Origin: Isoetes taiwanensis
Lineage: Eukaryota > Streptophyta > Lycopodiopsida > Isoetales > Isoetaceae
DNA length: 64,000 nucleotides
NCBI GenBank assembly: GCA_021234155.1
Contig: JAJEKV010000002.1
Coordinates: 31,861,645-31,925,644 of the forward strand
Reading direction: 5' to 3'
Shown: piece after piece, positions 12,282 to 23,819 of the stretch
How the letters are laid out: the number at the start of each line of letters is the position of its first letter
Position numbering within the stretch: position 1 is the stretch's first letter
Translations under genes and position numbers: made by a program
Notes under the pieces: generated by a model
Told to the model about the DNA's origin: nothing
Database searches by the model: none
The model's input: only the letters and a program-made list of their open reading frames with translations

Positions 12282-14887
12282 CACTAGAGTTGTCCCCGGG
12301 ACCATTTTCGTCCATGGACCAGAAATGGTCCACCATACCCCCTGCCACTTAAACCGATATATCTCACAAGAGAAATTTTAATTTTAAAATATACCACCAC
12401 TATTTGAATCCTCACTTGATTCTTAACGACCTGTAAGAATTTCATGACCACTGGATTCACCTTTATATTGGTATGATTGTTCAAACTTTGGAGAATTTGG
12501 CAGTGCTTTTACAAAGACTCTAGAACCGTGATTCTTCAATTTTCTAGCATAAAAGTGTCTAAACCTTGCCAAATATGAAATTAATTGATATATTATGATA
12601 AAACATGTTTTGCCACTATCATTTGATATCAATTGAAGCCGCCAAACCCTATTTCGCTTAAAAATGCTGCATGAGGTTCAAGAATTATTTCTCTCTTATT
12701 ATTACAAGTTTCGACTTAATTTTTGTGACAATGAGTCCTTAACTAGACAAACTATAGTCTAAGGAATTTTTTTTATGTTTATATGTTTTTTTTTAGTATC
12801 ATTATTAACTAAGGAAATTATTGTACGTAATTCAAAAAAAAAAATATGGGTTAAAAGTGCTTCGATAAACCCCATCTATAAGTCTCATAAGGATAGTAAA
12901 TGATGCATTCTAATTAACTCTATATAGGAATTCACTTTATCAACATAAATATAGTGTAACTAGGGTATAACCATGCATTATCTAAATCTAAACAAGATCT
13001 AATATAACAGGATGAACACAAAGAAAGGTTCCAAAGTGCATTGATTAGACCCTTATAGGTCTAAAACTCAACAATAATGTAGGTAATGATGGTTATTGAT
13101 TAATAGAGGACAATATCACGAAGTTTAGCCATGACTATAAATAAATAGATCAAAAGACTTTTCAGCACTGCTTTTCTAGTTCATCTAAAATATTAACTTA
13201 TTGCACTACATTTCTCCCATAAGCCTTTTAAATGGCTCAATATATGATAAAAAGGGATATTGAGGTCCTCGATGTGGTCTTATTAGAAAAAAATGTAGAA
13301 ACCTACTTTCCACTATTATAAAGTTAAACAATGTGTGGCTGCTCCAAAGTGTTGTAGTCTAAGTAGGACCATAGTACATGTAGATCAACTTTTATGACAA
13401 GTTATAATTTTTGTAAATTTGAACGTTTGTTGACAATATATATCGCAAATTTCATGTTAGAATAATATATTATATACAAGATTTGAATATAAATAAGCAT
13501 GGACTATTTATAGGTCCGTAATTAAACCAACCGGATTGAGAAAATTTTCTATTTATTTGCATTGGCTCTATTCATTTTGTCCCCTACAATGATATTATGA
13601 TTTCTCATCGCCTATAAGATAATCTTTGAAAGGTGTAAGTGGACTTTTCATACATTCAAAGTAGCCCTTAGCTACTTAATTTTTGTGCTTCAATATCACC
13701 TTTTAGATAGACAATCCTCCCTAATCAACTAATGTTATCATATATAATGTGATATAAACTATATTCTAAAGAATTGATTAAGATGATGATGTTCTTGACT
13801 TTTAAATGAGAGGGTTATGTGGACCAATAATTGGCACTCCAAGATAGCAGTCTATCTTGATCTTCTTTAGTCATACCTTTTCATATTTTTTCCTTGGTTC
13901 TTTTTGCATTGCTATCTTAACTTTGGGAAGCTTTGAAATATGGTGTTTGAAGTTCATTTTCAAGGCACAAATCTAGAGATCAAATATGGAAAACATTTGA
14001 TGATAACTTGAAGTAATACTAAAAAGTTTTAGCCCAAACCTAGCAATAGATATTTTTTATTGATAGATGATCTCATGAAATACTAATATCCTAAAAATTC
14101 AGCTTTGAGATCTAATAACATAAAGAAGTTATTGATTTAAAATGAACCTGTGGACCAAGAATGGTCTTAGGTACGTAAACCTTTATTGATTTATCATGAT
14201 CGTGCCTTTTGCTCTTTTTTTACTTGTTTTTTCACTGGTTTCATATCCATACAAGCATTCATATATGATTTTTTTAATAATATACTATTTCAATACATTT
14301 CCTTCAAATATAACAAAACTTAAAATTGTTACTATAAGTCAAAGCTGAATCTTCAAATTACAGGCCAACAAATATTTTTTATGCATGAAGCAATTAGTCA
14401 ACTACTTATATTCCAAATTTGAAGCAAAAAATCATTTTCATGCAAAAGTTATAGAATTTTAATTGAAACAGCCTTTTCTGGAACCATTATTGGTCCATAG
14501 AAGATTTAAAACTGCTTTTGACCCCTCATGTTTGATCGACTATATCTTCCTTTCTAGACTTCAAATTGGAACAAGGTTTTTTGTATATTCATCCTTATCT
14601 TGTATAGAAATATTACAATGAAAAAAATCAAAAAAATCTTTTTATTGAGACAGTTTTACATTATGTAAACATGAAGCAAACTGGACTTGACCCCCCTTGG
14701 TTCACCTAGACATAACTTTCAATTTTAGGGGTATATGCATTTTTAACTATTTTTCCGCATAATATGACTGCCATATATTAACATGTAGAAAGGGTTTAAT
14801 CAATTTTATGCCATTGATTTTATATGAATTTTAAAGTTTAATCGCATAAATGAACCATTTATGGTCCATCAAGGGACAACTCTAGTG
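12282..14887. mobile_element. Non-autonomous TIR transposon with TTAA target duplication, 2606 bp
   Basis: The left end starts CACTAGAGTTGTCCC (12282-12296) and the right end is its exact inverse GGGACAACTCTAGTG (14873-14887), a 15-bp perfect TIR. Both ends are flanked by TTAA (12278-12281, 14888-14891). The element interrupts a gypsy pol frame; removing it with one TTAA leaves AACATTAAAGAG, reading N-I-K-E, the expected PTNIKEL-type text at that point. This supports TTAA as a 4-bp target duplication. Subterminal motifs GGACCAGAAATGGTCC (left) and GAACCATTTATGGTCC (right) match each other. The interior is AT-rich with no convincing protein frame. CACTA termini suggest En/Spm, but TTAA insertion fits piggyBac or Sola3, so the superfamily is open. 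Confidence 0.85.
13815..14870. repeat. Regularly spaced GGACCA..TGGTCC motifs in the TTAA element
   Basis: Imperfect palindromes of the form GGACCAnnAATTGG / GGACCAAGAATGGTC / GAACCATTATTGGTCC / GAACCATTTATGGTCC sit near 13820, 14150, 14480 and 14850, about 330-370 bp apart. Text after them is loosely related (GACCCCTC..CTATATCTTCC..; GACCCCCCTTGG..CATAACTTTC). The right half of the element therefore looks like an old tandem array of its own terminal motif. Confidence 0.55.
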
Positions 14888-14891
14888 TTAA

Positions 14892-15180
14892 TGTTGGTTG
14901 GTGCCTCGTGCTTCAAAAGACGCTAACCCGATTTTTAGCAGGATCCGTGGTAATGCCTTCTTTACTAACCACATGACCTAAAAGAACACCTGAGGTGACA
15001 CAAAAAGTGCATTTTTCGGGATTGAGACTGATACCAGACTCATCATATTTTTGAAAAAGCTCTAACTTCTCTAGGTGATCATCCATGGAGTCAGAGGTCG
15101 AGAAATCATCTTGAACCAAAAACTTGAGTCTTGGCGAAGCTTTGGCAAGCTAGTTTTGTCATGCATTCTCTATAGGTTAC
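14892..15180 (-). pseudogene. Ty3/gypsy reverse transcriptase remnant (upstream half)
   Basis: The minus strand reads QDDFSTSDSMDDHLEKL, then YDESGISLNPEKCTFC, then GVLLGHVVSKEGITTDPAK, the standard gypsy RT text after the catalytic DD. The usual L/VDD reads QDD here. After one frameshift it continues KHEAPTNIK up to the TTAA insertion site. The rest of pol, gag and the LTRs are not seen. Confidence 0.9.
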
Positions 15181-16052
15181 TTTAAGCTTGGCACTAGGGG
15201 CGCTTCCATGAGTCTAATTCTACTTGAGATTCCCCGATCCACACCTGCAAGGTAAGCCTCTAAGAAATGGAAGCATCGCCCCTCGCGGAACGCGTAATCA
15301 TGGCAAGGTAAGCCCGTGCTTCAAATCCCCAATAGCTCTAAACTTCGATAATTTACCAATAAGTTGTCATGCTCCACCTAATTTTGAATATAAACTCAAG
15401 ATTATTTACCGATTTTGAAGGAAATCCCCACAATTTATTTGCCCAAGAAATAAAAATTTAAACCTAAAAAATAAGGATTGTCACAAGAAATTTAGGAGAC
15501 AAACTCCTAGTTTTTGATGCTGGGTAAGCCTCGAAGACATAGGACATAGAACATGCGATCCTCGTTCTTAGTTTCTTGGCAACGGGTAAGGAATCTTGTT
15601 CTTAGTTTTTGACAAAGAATAAGGAATCTTGACAGGATTAGCAAATCAAGAAACTTTCTTCTAGATAACAACAAAAGGGATTTTTGAACATGGGCACTTT
15701 AGAAAGCTGAGTCAACGAAGTTCATAAAACGTCCATTTGAAAACCTGACTCAACTGAGGTCAAATGTTCATGGGAACATGCTACATCTTCGTCTGACTTC
15801 AACAAAACCTCAAGATTTTGGAAACCGCCTTAATTGGAATGGCTGCCGGATTTGTATACCAGTTTTTATGACATGGGTAACTAAGAAACTAAGACGAGTG
15901 TGGAATGAAAATGCACCCTAATCTTCACAAAGAACTTTGCATGGGCATTGCATAAACTGATTAAAGTAATGTTCGATCCATGTGAGACCCATGAACCATT
16001 TTCATTATAACCTATATTATTAAAGTCGTCAGTGCCAGCTATGATGCATTGC
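15181..16052. other. No gene seen; 3' flank of USB1
   Basis: Probably the 3' UTR and downstream flank of the minus-strand USB1 gene. A frame at 15881-16135 (minus) overlaps the last USB1 exon in another phase and is not considered real. Confidence 0.5.
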
Positions 16053-19000
16053 TCACTGCTTTGACTTCCATATCCAATAATCTTGTTGGCCAGCTTTGCA
16101 ATTAACTTCTGATAATATATATGACCAGAAAACATCTGAGCTTTTGTTCAATACATCAGCAACTTTTTGCAACTCATCACGGATATCACCTACTGCCCAA
16201 GCAAGAGAAATGTGGGGGCGAGGATTCTGCAAGCATGAAATAGCATAAACTCAGATTACAAAATTGACTTGACAGCAAGGTTCCATATACCTCGTAAAAT
16301 GATGGTAAATTGTGAAGCTTAAAAGCTTCATTCACAAAGTTGACCTGCCTCGAAATCTGGAAACATAAGAGCCAACTAAGATGGTTAGTATGTTCTTTCA
16401 CAGCCAAACACCATAACATAACCATGCTCTATTCATCCCCCGCTGTTTATGGAACACTTATTGGTCAAATACAGAGATGGGGAGAGGAAAGACTCTTAAC
16501 AGGAAGGGAGAGTTACATGCAAGGAAACAATGCTCATATTCCTGACCTGATTTGATACCCAGTTACATAATTTGGCTGCTGCAAAATAGACTGGCTCATG
16601 GATACAGTGTATGCACTTTGCAAGCCAATATGAGGCTTTGTAATCACCTAATCTACATTCTAACACCGGTGACAATTGGAGATGAAAAAAGGTAACAAAG
16701 ATGCCATCAGACCTGTTAAATATGCCCTGGCCTCAAGGTAAATCTGCTAGTGTGGCAGAATTTTTAAGAAGAGATACAAAGCATATGTTGGAGAAGAACT
16801 ACCGGTTTAGAATAGCTCCAACCTGTTGTTGCACAGGAACATCTAACTAGTTGGCTCGTGGATATAACAACACCTACTGTTCATGGGATTTAGTTGCTGC
16901 AATGGACCTGTCTAAGGAGTATCTGCCGCGATGCTTGACTGGGCAGGATATTTGGACATGATGCAAAGCTGCCAGCTCTTAGAAGGAGAAACTTGGAATG
17001 TAGTCTTGCACCTCTGGAATAAGTTCGGCACTCTAATGCATTAGCAAATTCCCATGCTACTAAACACCTTTTGAGCTCCTGTGTCTTGACTTGTTACGTA
17101 CAGTGGTTTCTGTAAATAATTCCAGCTAATTTCGAGTCATGGTATCAGAGAAATTAGCAGCTCCAACACAAGCTAATACCAAGTGTAATAATGCTTCCAT
17201 AACTCAGATCATAACTCTCAGTGAATAGTTCAGCTAATTTCGAGCTGTGGTATCAGAGAGATTAGCAGCTCCAGCACAAGCTAATACCAAGTGTAATGAT
17301 GCTTTGATGACTCAGATCATAACTCTCAGTAAATTGTTCAGCTAATGTCAAGTCGTGATATCAGAGAGATTAGCAGCTCCAACACAGCTAGCTAGCCATG
17401 CGAATGATGTTTTGATGCCTGGTTGCTCAATCCAAAGTTTTCCTGAGTCGTATGATCCTTATGCTCAAGCCCCTGCCATTGGGTTATGAAGACGAATTTA
17501 ACATCCATTGAAGCAAAACATGTGAGATTTGGTGCCCAGAATAGTTTGTGTTAAATGTGTGTATTGGACCAGGTACCATTCTGATGGAACAGTGACGAAG
17601 TACAAAGCCAGGCTTTTTGCATAAGGCTCATTTGCCCCTGTTGCATGCATGTCCATTGCTTGAGCTGTAATTCCTCTTGCTGCCATACATGAAGGGCTGG
17701 CATTTGCATTAGATTGATTTCAGATCTGCTTTCCTCAATGGAGACTTGAAAGAAAATTTATAGTATGCACCAGCCTCCTGACAGCAAAATGCTCATGCTT
17801 TAACATGGCTACACAAGATCACTGAGGTGTAAAACTTGTACCATTGTTGCTTACATACCTTAGAGCTACTTTCAGAAAAAACTTTAAATCACTAGTTTGG
17901 GTGTCATGCATGATTGCCGTGGGTGTGAAAGTATTCAGAAGGCAAATGGAGTCGGTTGACAGAGCAAATATACAATCGAGACTGCTAGGTGAAGTTCACA
18001 TGGAGTTGTGCAAATCAGCTGCCTATCTAATGAAAAAACGGCAGAAACTCTTGCTTGATACTCATTGCAAATTCCACATTGAGCATAAGCCTGACATCAT
18101 TTATGCAGTAGGTTTGTTATCTCGGTTCATGCAGCAACCAAAAGTTACTTATTGGCACCTGCTAAAAGAGTGTTCGGTGCAATTTCGATCTGCACAACCG
18201 AGGCTGCATTGAAAGCATTGTGCACTAGCATGCAGGTGCTATGGCTGGTCTGTTCTCATAAACATCAGGAGTTCAAAGACTAGCCTAGGGCATTTATGGT
18301 CTAATAATAGTGGAGCAAAGAACATGCAACTGGTGCCAGGTGGCATCCACTTAGCTAACACAAGGAGTCATCAGTCCATGAAAGGATGTTAAAACATCAG
18401 ACATGAATAAAGCAATAAACATAAATTTGTCGAATTTAAGAACATATTTATCAATACCTCTAGTAGTCCCGTTGATAAGATTTCCAAAGCAAGAAAAGAC
18501 CTTGTTTTTTCTTCGATAACAAATATTTCCCATTTTCCAAACTCTATTGTAAACCTGATGAACTAAAATTTATAAAACACCAACATATAGAACCATAGTT
18601 AGCATCTTCACTACACGATAACAGTAGATAATACAGATTAAATTTCAAATTCTCACCGCTTTTGGCCACGAAATCTTTGTCGCATGATAGACACAAGAGA
18701 GCTGATTTGATGAATTGAACAGGCACTGTATGTGAGAGACTGATATGGTATTCCTTGGCTACTATGATCCTTTTAGCATTATCCAAAGATGGAACAGGCT
18801 GGACAATGTCAACCCCACATAACTGTGGACACAAAGCAAATGCATTTGCAAGTAATGTCTCCAAAACACATTTGATGTTGGGGGATATAATAACTGTTAA
18901 AGAAAACATCCAGTTTTTTAGGGTGAAGGAAAACAAAAATAAGAAGAAACCACAGTGTAAAGAAGAGACAAAACCTGGAATATATACATGCAATGCAAAA

Positions 19001-20023
19001 TTTCCTTCAACATGAGGAAAGCTCCTAGTTCTCCGCACCATGGCCAATAGTAATAGTTGCTGCAAAATCAAAGAGTCGTGGAAAATTATAATGTTAAACA
19101 AATTGAAATTTCACAGCAGATGAAATCTGAAATAATGCTTTTTAAAATTTTGTGACATTTATATGAAACCCGCTGTAATCTATGCACCAAATGTTAAGAG
19201 GTTGAATATTGTTCTATGATCCAACTAGAATAACGCAATCTCAGTCCTTGCTTCACTCTTGTTTAAAATTTATTTGTACATCCTTGATACATTTGACATT
19301 TTGCTGCTTTCTGTTCCTGATTTTTTATTACTTTCAAAATTTGTTGGGATTGTGTTTCATCTTGCTCTCCCAGGAAGCAAATAGGAGTTCAACTCATAAA
19401 TTAAGAATTTCGAACCACAAGGGCTCATGTAAATAGTTTGATCCATTTCAATAAATCAGCAGGCTATATCATAAAATGATCAACAGATACTAGTATTGGC
19501 AGCTATAAAGAAGAAAAGAATTATAGACTACTTGACCTTCCTGGCTTAACAAATCAATCTGCAAATCTTCTATACAAGTTAATTATATCAAATTACAACA
19601 AGTCCAGGTTTTAACAATATAAATAAAAGTCTTGTCTTGTGAAATGGAAACATTTGGCATTCATGGTTCTTGAACTTGAGTGACGATGTTTTCAACAACG
19701 GATGAAGCATACCAACATCTGACTCCATACGAAAAAACTATGCTAGCAGTACTGCAATCTGATATCATTAAAACATCTACTCAAATCAAAGTATTCTAAC
19801 ATTTAACTTCAAATTCAGAATCATATGCATCAACTTCAAAACTATGATAAGAATAGGGAGGGGAAATTAACATACGGGCATTTGGTATGGAGTTTAAGGT
19901 TTCCATGCATGGTGGAGGCAGGCGTATTGTGTGGGAAGGCGCTGGCTTCTTTAATGGAGGAGCATCATCATCCGATTCAGAAGAAGAAGAAGAAGAAGGA
20001 CCATAAACCGTGAGCGCATCCAT
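16053..20023 (-). CDS. USB1: USB1, U6 snRNA 3' phosphodiesterase (6 exons; two 1-nt frameshifts)
   Basis: Exons on the minus strand: 19876-20023, 18975-19059, 18657-18893, 18458-18554, 16291-16356 and 16053-16226, all with GT..AG introns (816, 81, 102, 2101 and 64 bp). USB1 trims the oligo(U) tail of U6 snRNA in the nucleus and belongs to the 2H phosphodiesterases. Exon 1 starts MDALTVYGPSSSSSSES. Exon 2 carries RTRSFPHVEGNFALHVYIP. Exon 3 has the first HxS motif (EYHISLS), exon 4 KWEIFVIEEKTRSFLALE, exon 5 VNFVNEAFKLHNLPSFYE, and exon 6 the second HxS (RPHISLAW) and the end CKAGQQDYWIWKSKQ-stop. Phases join correctly for about 268 residues, normal for plants, if one extra G near 19033 and one missing base near 18713 are allowed. 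As written, exon 2 hits a stop. This is either a sequencing or assembly indel pair or a young pseudogene; catalytic motifs are intact. Confidence 0.85.
17120..17400 (+). repeat. Three tandem copies of an about 108-bp unit in USB1 intron 4
   Basis: Units begin near 17123, 17229 and 17339 with CAGCTAATTTCGAG, then TGGTATCAGAGAGATTAGCA, CTCCAACACAAGCTAATACC and CTCAGATCATAACTCTCAGT. TGGTATCAGAG matches the initiator-tRNA primer-binding site of plant LTR retroelements, and copia pol text follows 100 bp later, so the units may be multiplied LTR/PBS-junction sequence. Confidence 0.7.
17490..18215 (+). pseudogene. Ty1/copia pol remnant (RT and RNase H region) in USB1 intron 4
   Basis: The plus strand reads YHSDGTVTKYKARLFA (17575-17625), then IDFRSAFLNGDLKEN (17714-17760), both standard copia RT text (..KYKARLVAKG.., QMDVKTAFLNGDL). 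Further down, DIIYAVGLLSRFMQQPKVTYWHLLK (key words AVGLLSRFMQQP, 18090-18170) is the conserved text ahead of RNase H. In-frame stops and deletions join these pieces. It is antisense to the host gene and its insertion explains why intron 4 is 2.1 kb while the neighbouring introns are 64-102 bp. Confidence 0.85.
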
Positions 20024-20845
20024 CAGCGGTGGGGAAGTTCGGGGAAAGTGTCCGAAGTCCTCCTGCCCGGATTTTGGATTCCAACAAACCTTTTTCGAGG
20101 TGTTGCATCTCGCCTTTTTTAAATCCTGGTTAGACCCTGGTTATAAATAAATGAATTAATAAGGGTCATGGAGCAGCAAATCCTTAAACCCTTGTTATGG
20201 GCTAGATAACGTCCTCCCATGGCTAAGTGTAACCTTATCCTAACCTTTTGTATTTTTTAAGTTTGAACCATTGTTAAACCATTGAATTTCCACGTATAAA
20301 CATTGAATACACCAAAACAAAAATACATGCACATTTCAATGGTTCGTTTCAAGCCCCGGCACCACATGCAAATTTAAATTTAACAAGCAAAGTATCGCCG
20401 CATGCGAGGCAAAAGAGAGCAGAGAAAGAGGCAAGCTGCAGAGCAGAGATAGCCAATGGATGTGGAAGAACTAACAACACTCAGGGCTTAAAAATCTACG
20501 GACCACCGGCGATATGATCGTAACTCGAGGGAAAGAACGAGAGCAAGATTTTACAACTAAGTAGAAATATCATATTGAAAGAGGAGAAACAACAGATAAA
20601 ATCCAATCACCGCACATAGGGAGATGATGGTGAGGTTCATAAAGGGCTCGCCACAACGCACGGCTAAGGGCAGGTTAAGGATGGGTTTCGAAACCGGGAA
20701 ACCTGGGCGGCGGGAAAGGATGGTGATGGACAAGGCATCGGCCAAGAAGTTAAAGAAGAAGGTTGAGGCTAACGGATGGATGCATGAATCCGCCATAAAA
20801 AAGGCAACAAGTCTGCTTCCAAAAATTTACTATATGTTCAACAAT
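20024..20845. other. 5' flank of USB1; no second gene supported
   Basis: Presumed promoter side of USB1 (gene reads leftward from 20023). I see no clear TATA box. A 74-codon plus-strand frame at 20624-20848 (basic, lysine- and arginine-rich) ends at a long A run (20847-20868); without homology or splice context I do not call it a gene, though a retrocopied transcript with poly(A) is possible. Confidence 0.4.
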
Positions 20846-20970
20846 TAAAAAAAAAAAAAAAAAAAAAGCTGCTCAAAAAAAAAAGGGATAATCACCCAAC
20901 CCAACCTTTGGCTAAAATCTTATAAACATTACAAAGAAACCTTCTCGCCCGTGAAAATAGCCGAAGTTGC

Positions 20971-21025
20971 CATGTGGTAAAAATCCCGAGGCCTTACTTT
21001 ACGCCTGAGGAATTTCTACCACATG
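20971..21025 (+). other. Imperfect 22-bp hairpin
   Basis: CATGTGGTAAAAATCCCGAG (20971 on) pairs with CTGAGGAATTTCTACCACAT (21005-21024), leaving a loop of about 10 nt. A second partial copy of the arm (GAGGAATTTCCTGGCCACATGG) follows at 21045-21066. It could be a small-RNA precursor, a MITE relic or chance. Confidence 0.45.
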
Positions 21026-21069
21026 GCCACGAGGGCATACGACCGAGGAATTTCCTGGCCACATGGCCA

Positions 21070-23655
21070 CTCGGCCATTTTGCTGGGCCATAGCGCCGAG
21101 GGGAGGACGTTATCGACCTTAACGCCCCGGTCCGAAGTCCTTGGCGTAAAAATAGCGGCTATGGCGATGGAGTTTCAAACCGGCATTCTTACCATATTTA
21201 GGGTTCTGGATTTTTTTGTCATTTCACAACAAGAGCTCTAACTTGGTTTCGCTTGAAAATGTAGCTGGAGCTTCAAGAAATGGGGCGAAGGAGTGATTTG
21301 TCAGCCCGAGCTTTGGGAAGGTCTAACATCGGCAACCTGGCAAGTGACATCTCCAGAAATTGATCCGAAAAAAGCCTTGCTCTGCCCCTTTGCATCCCAG
21401 GGCACGAATTTTCCTTAGAACTAAAGCAGCACATCAAATTCACGCCGGATGCACAACCCAAATGGCAGGTTGAGGCTGAGGTAAGAAATTTTGCACCAAT
21501 TTTTTTGATGGGCCAATCTTAATTTTTTCTGTTCTACCTAAAATCCCAGTTAATCCGCTCGCCGTTTGTTGTTTCTTCTTGTTTTTGATAATACAAGCAA
21601 TCTTGATTATAAAGCATATATACATAACATGCCTGTTATGGCCATAACAAATTGGTCCACAATAATGTTACTCGGTATGGCACTTTAGAATAAATGGCTA
21701 AGATTAAAACCTAAGGCAAACGGACAAGGATCAGGATGTTAAGATGTCATACATATAGGGCACTAACAAGATTCTCTAGATTCGCACAGTCAATAATGTG
21801 TCATATAGTGTACCATAACTATTCAATTGACCTCGCTGGAATGATCGCGACATAGGCATTATGTTTGAAGCTATCATTAGTGTTTACACCACTCTTTGCA
21901 TCGTGACTAAAATGATGGCAAGTTAACTACCCTTAGATTAACTTCGGCTTCACAATTTGTAACTTCAACTGCACTAAGGTATATTGTTTTCCAATTTGGT
22001 ATTGAAGAAGGGAAATAACTTATTTTGTGGACAGCTGAATGGAGTTGTAAGGACATTAGATATGTTTCCTTCATGGGAAGTATGCATTTGCTTTGTCTTT
22101 TAACGCCACTTACCTTTCTGGTGCATTTAGTTGCTCTCGTCTCTTGTATGCGGTGATAGGGTTGTTGGGCATTACGCTTTTGTATCATAGAAACCTTTAC
22201 AAAGAAGTTTTCAAACTTTCAAATGGTTGGGAGCAAGCATTTGCTATTGTAGGGCTCTCACAATGCAAGTGTTTTCTTTATACTAGATTATGATCTTTTG
22301 TTAGTGCTATCAATTACTAGTTACACCAAAATTAACTGTGCAAATTTAACAATATAACCTAAATAGATAATTCAAGATGACCATACGAGTATTATGCTCG
22401 CAAGTACAAAAGATGGTCCACATGGATGCAAAAGCTGTAGGTGCACAAGTTGGTTTCAAACTTGCAACTTTTAGTTGCAACTTTAGCTTTCAGATGAGCT
22501 ACCTATATTTTTTGAAGATATCCTCTTGCATTTTTTCATATGCTTAGTTGTCTCCTGAGGTTTTGAATATTTCTAGAATCTACATGCATGTGCATCAATT
22601 TCATGCCGATATAACTATAGGAGTGGCACGACTTCACCACTAGTCTAGATACATATATAGGCACCTCATTCTTTTCTAACCATTTTGTTCAACGCCGTTT
22701 TGAGTCTTTTAGCTCAAGCCCTGTATTATACCGTTGTATCAATTATATCTAGTGTTCTAACGTATTTTTTACATACTTTTCCTAGTATTTAATTTCCTTT
22801 GTTTTTGTGTAGGTTCATGACAAAATCTAAAAGTTGAGTTGAAAAATATAATCGAACTTCTTAGGTTTATTTTTTTTTGTGCCCTTCCATACAAACTCTA
22901 GTATCAGGTACCCATGGCTTTTTTAATATTGCACATTTTTAATCAATTACTATCAATGTGAGAAGAGTCCGATGATGAATATTAATGAAGTTCTTTTCCT
23001 CGACCTTCCATACAAAACAATAATACAATGTCATTTAGCGATGTCGCATGCATACGCCCGGTAGAAATCTATCGACATTGCAAACACATCGCAAGTGAAT
23101 GAGACCTTATTATGAAAACATACATTGCACCAAGATCGCCACATTGCATACAAAAAGTGCTAAAAATTTTAAATAAGTAGTATTAGATATATATAAATTA
23201 AATTAAATAGATAAATAATAATTTATTTGAATTAACAATTACGATTAGGACTTATGTACGTAACAAGGTTGATGTTGAAAATAAATAATGGATGGATTGT
23301 ATTGTATTGTAAAAATAACCTATAGTAAGATTTAATTTAATTGAATTTAAAACACATGCATTTGATTTGAAGAGAATAGCTAATAACATAAGCAAGTAGA
23401 GGAGTCCTCCTCAACTGTGTCATGGCTCCCGAAGTTTAACCAAGTTACAAACCTAATCTAGCTCTCATACTCTGTGTCCGAAGCCATCTGAGAAAGAAAT
23501 TTGGCCTCGATTCACGAAGTTTGGGATCCAAAGCCTTGGCCCCCATCCAAGGTTGGGATTTAGAAGGTTGGTGGATCCAGAGTCTTGGCCCTGGAGTTCG
23601 GACATCCTTCCTTGGACCCAAGGGTACCCTTAGAGTTCGACGCCCTTCACTTTTT
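21070..23655. other. No gene seen
   Basis: About 2.6 kb of unassigned sequence, strongly AT-rich from 22.3 kb on. A plus-strand segment at 22090-22170 gives a hydrophobic reading (LLCLLTPLTFLVHLVALVSC), too short to assign. Confidence 0.45.
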
Positions 23656-23659
23656 GCTT

Positions 23660-23818
23660 GCACGCCCCTATTTTATGGGGTTAATGAAATGACTAGACCA
23701 TGTCATGTCACACCCGAGGCTTTGTTATGCACCCTCCCCTCTCTCCCTCCAGTGGAGATTCAACCCAGGCGGCTGCTTCCTAAACCCCCATTCTACCACT
23801 AGGCCAACTGCTGATTCG
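23660..23818 (-). mobile_element. tRNA-derived SINE
   Basis: The minus strand has a pol III A box in GTTGGCCTAGTGGTAGAAT (complement of 23789-23808) and a B box in GGGTTGAATCTCC (complement of 23754-23766), about 35 nt apart as in tRNA genes. The sequence does not fold as a complete tRNA, and a non-tRNA body follows. The 3' end is approximate. Confidence 0.65.
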
Positions 23819-23819
23819 C

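Noticed and set aside
12282-14887. Ordinary CACTA (En/Spm) element
   Set aside because: A 3-bp duplication does not fit: the flanking triplets are TAA and TTA. TTAA fits and restores the gypsy frame.
15881-16135. Minus-strand frame of 84 codons
   Set aside because: It overlaps the last USB1 exon in another phase; the USB1 frame ends properly at 16053.
18544-19101. A single 185-codon minus-strand protein
   Set aside because: It reads through introns 2 and part of 3 of USB1; the true exons are 18975-19059 and 18657-18893.
20624-20848. 74-codon basic protein upstream of USB1
   Set aside because: No homology, no splice context, and it runs up to a poly(A) tract; not strong enough to call.
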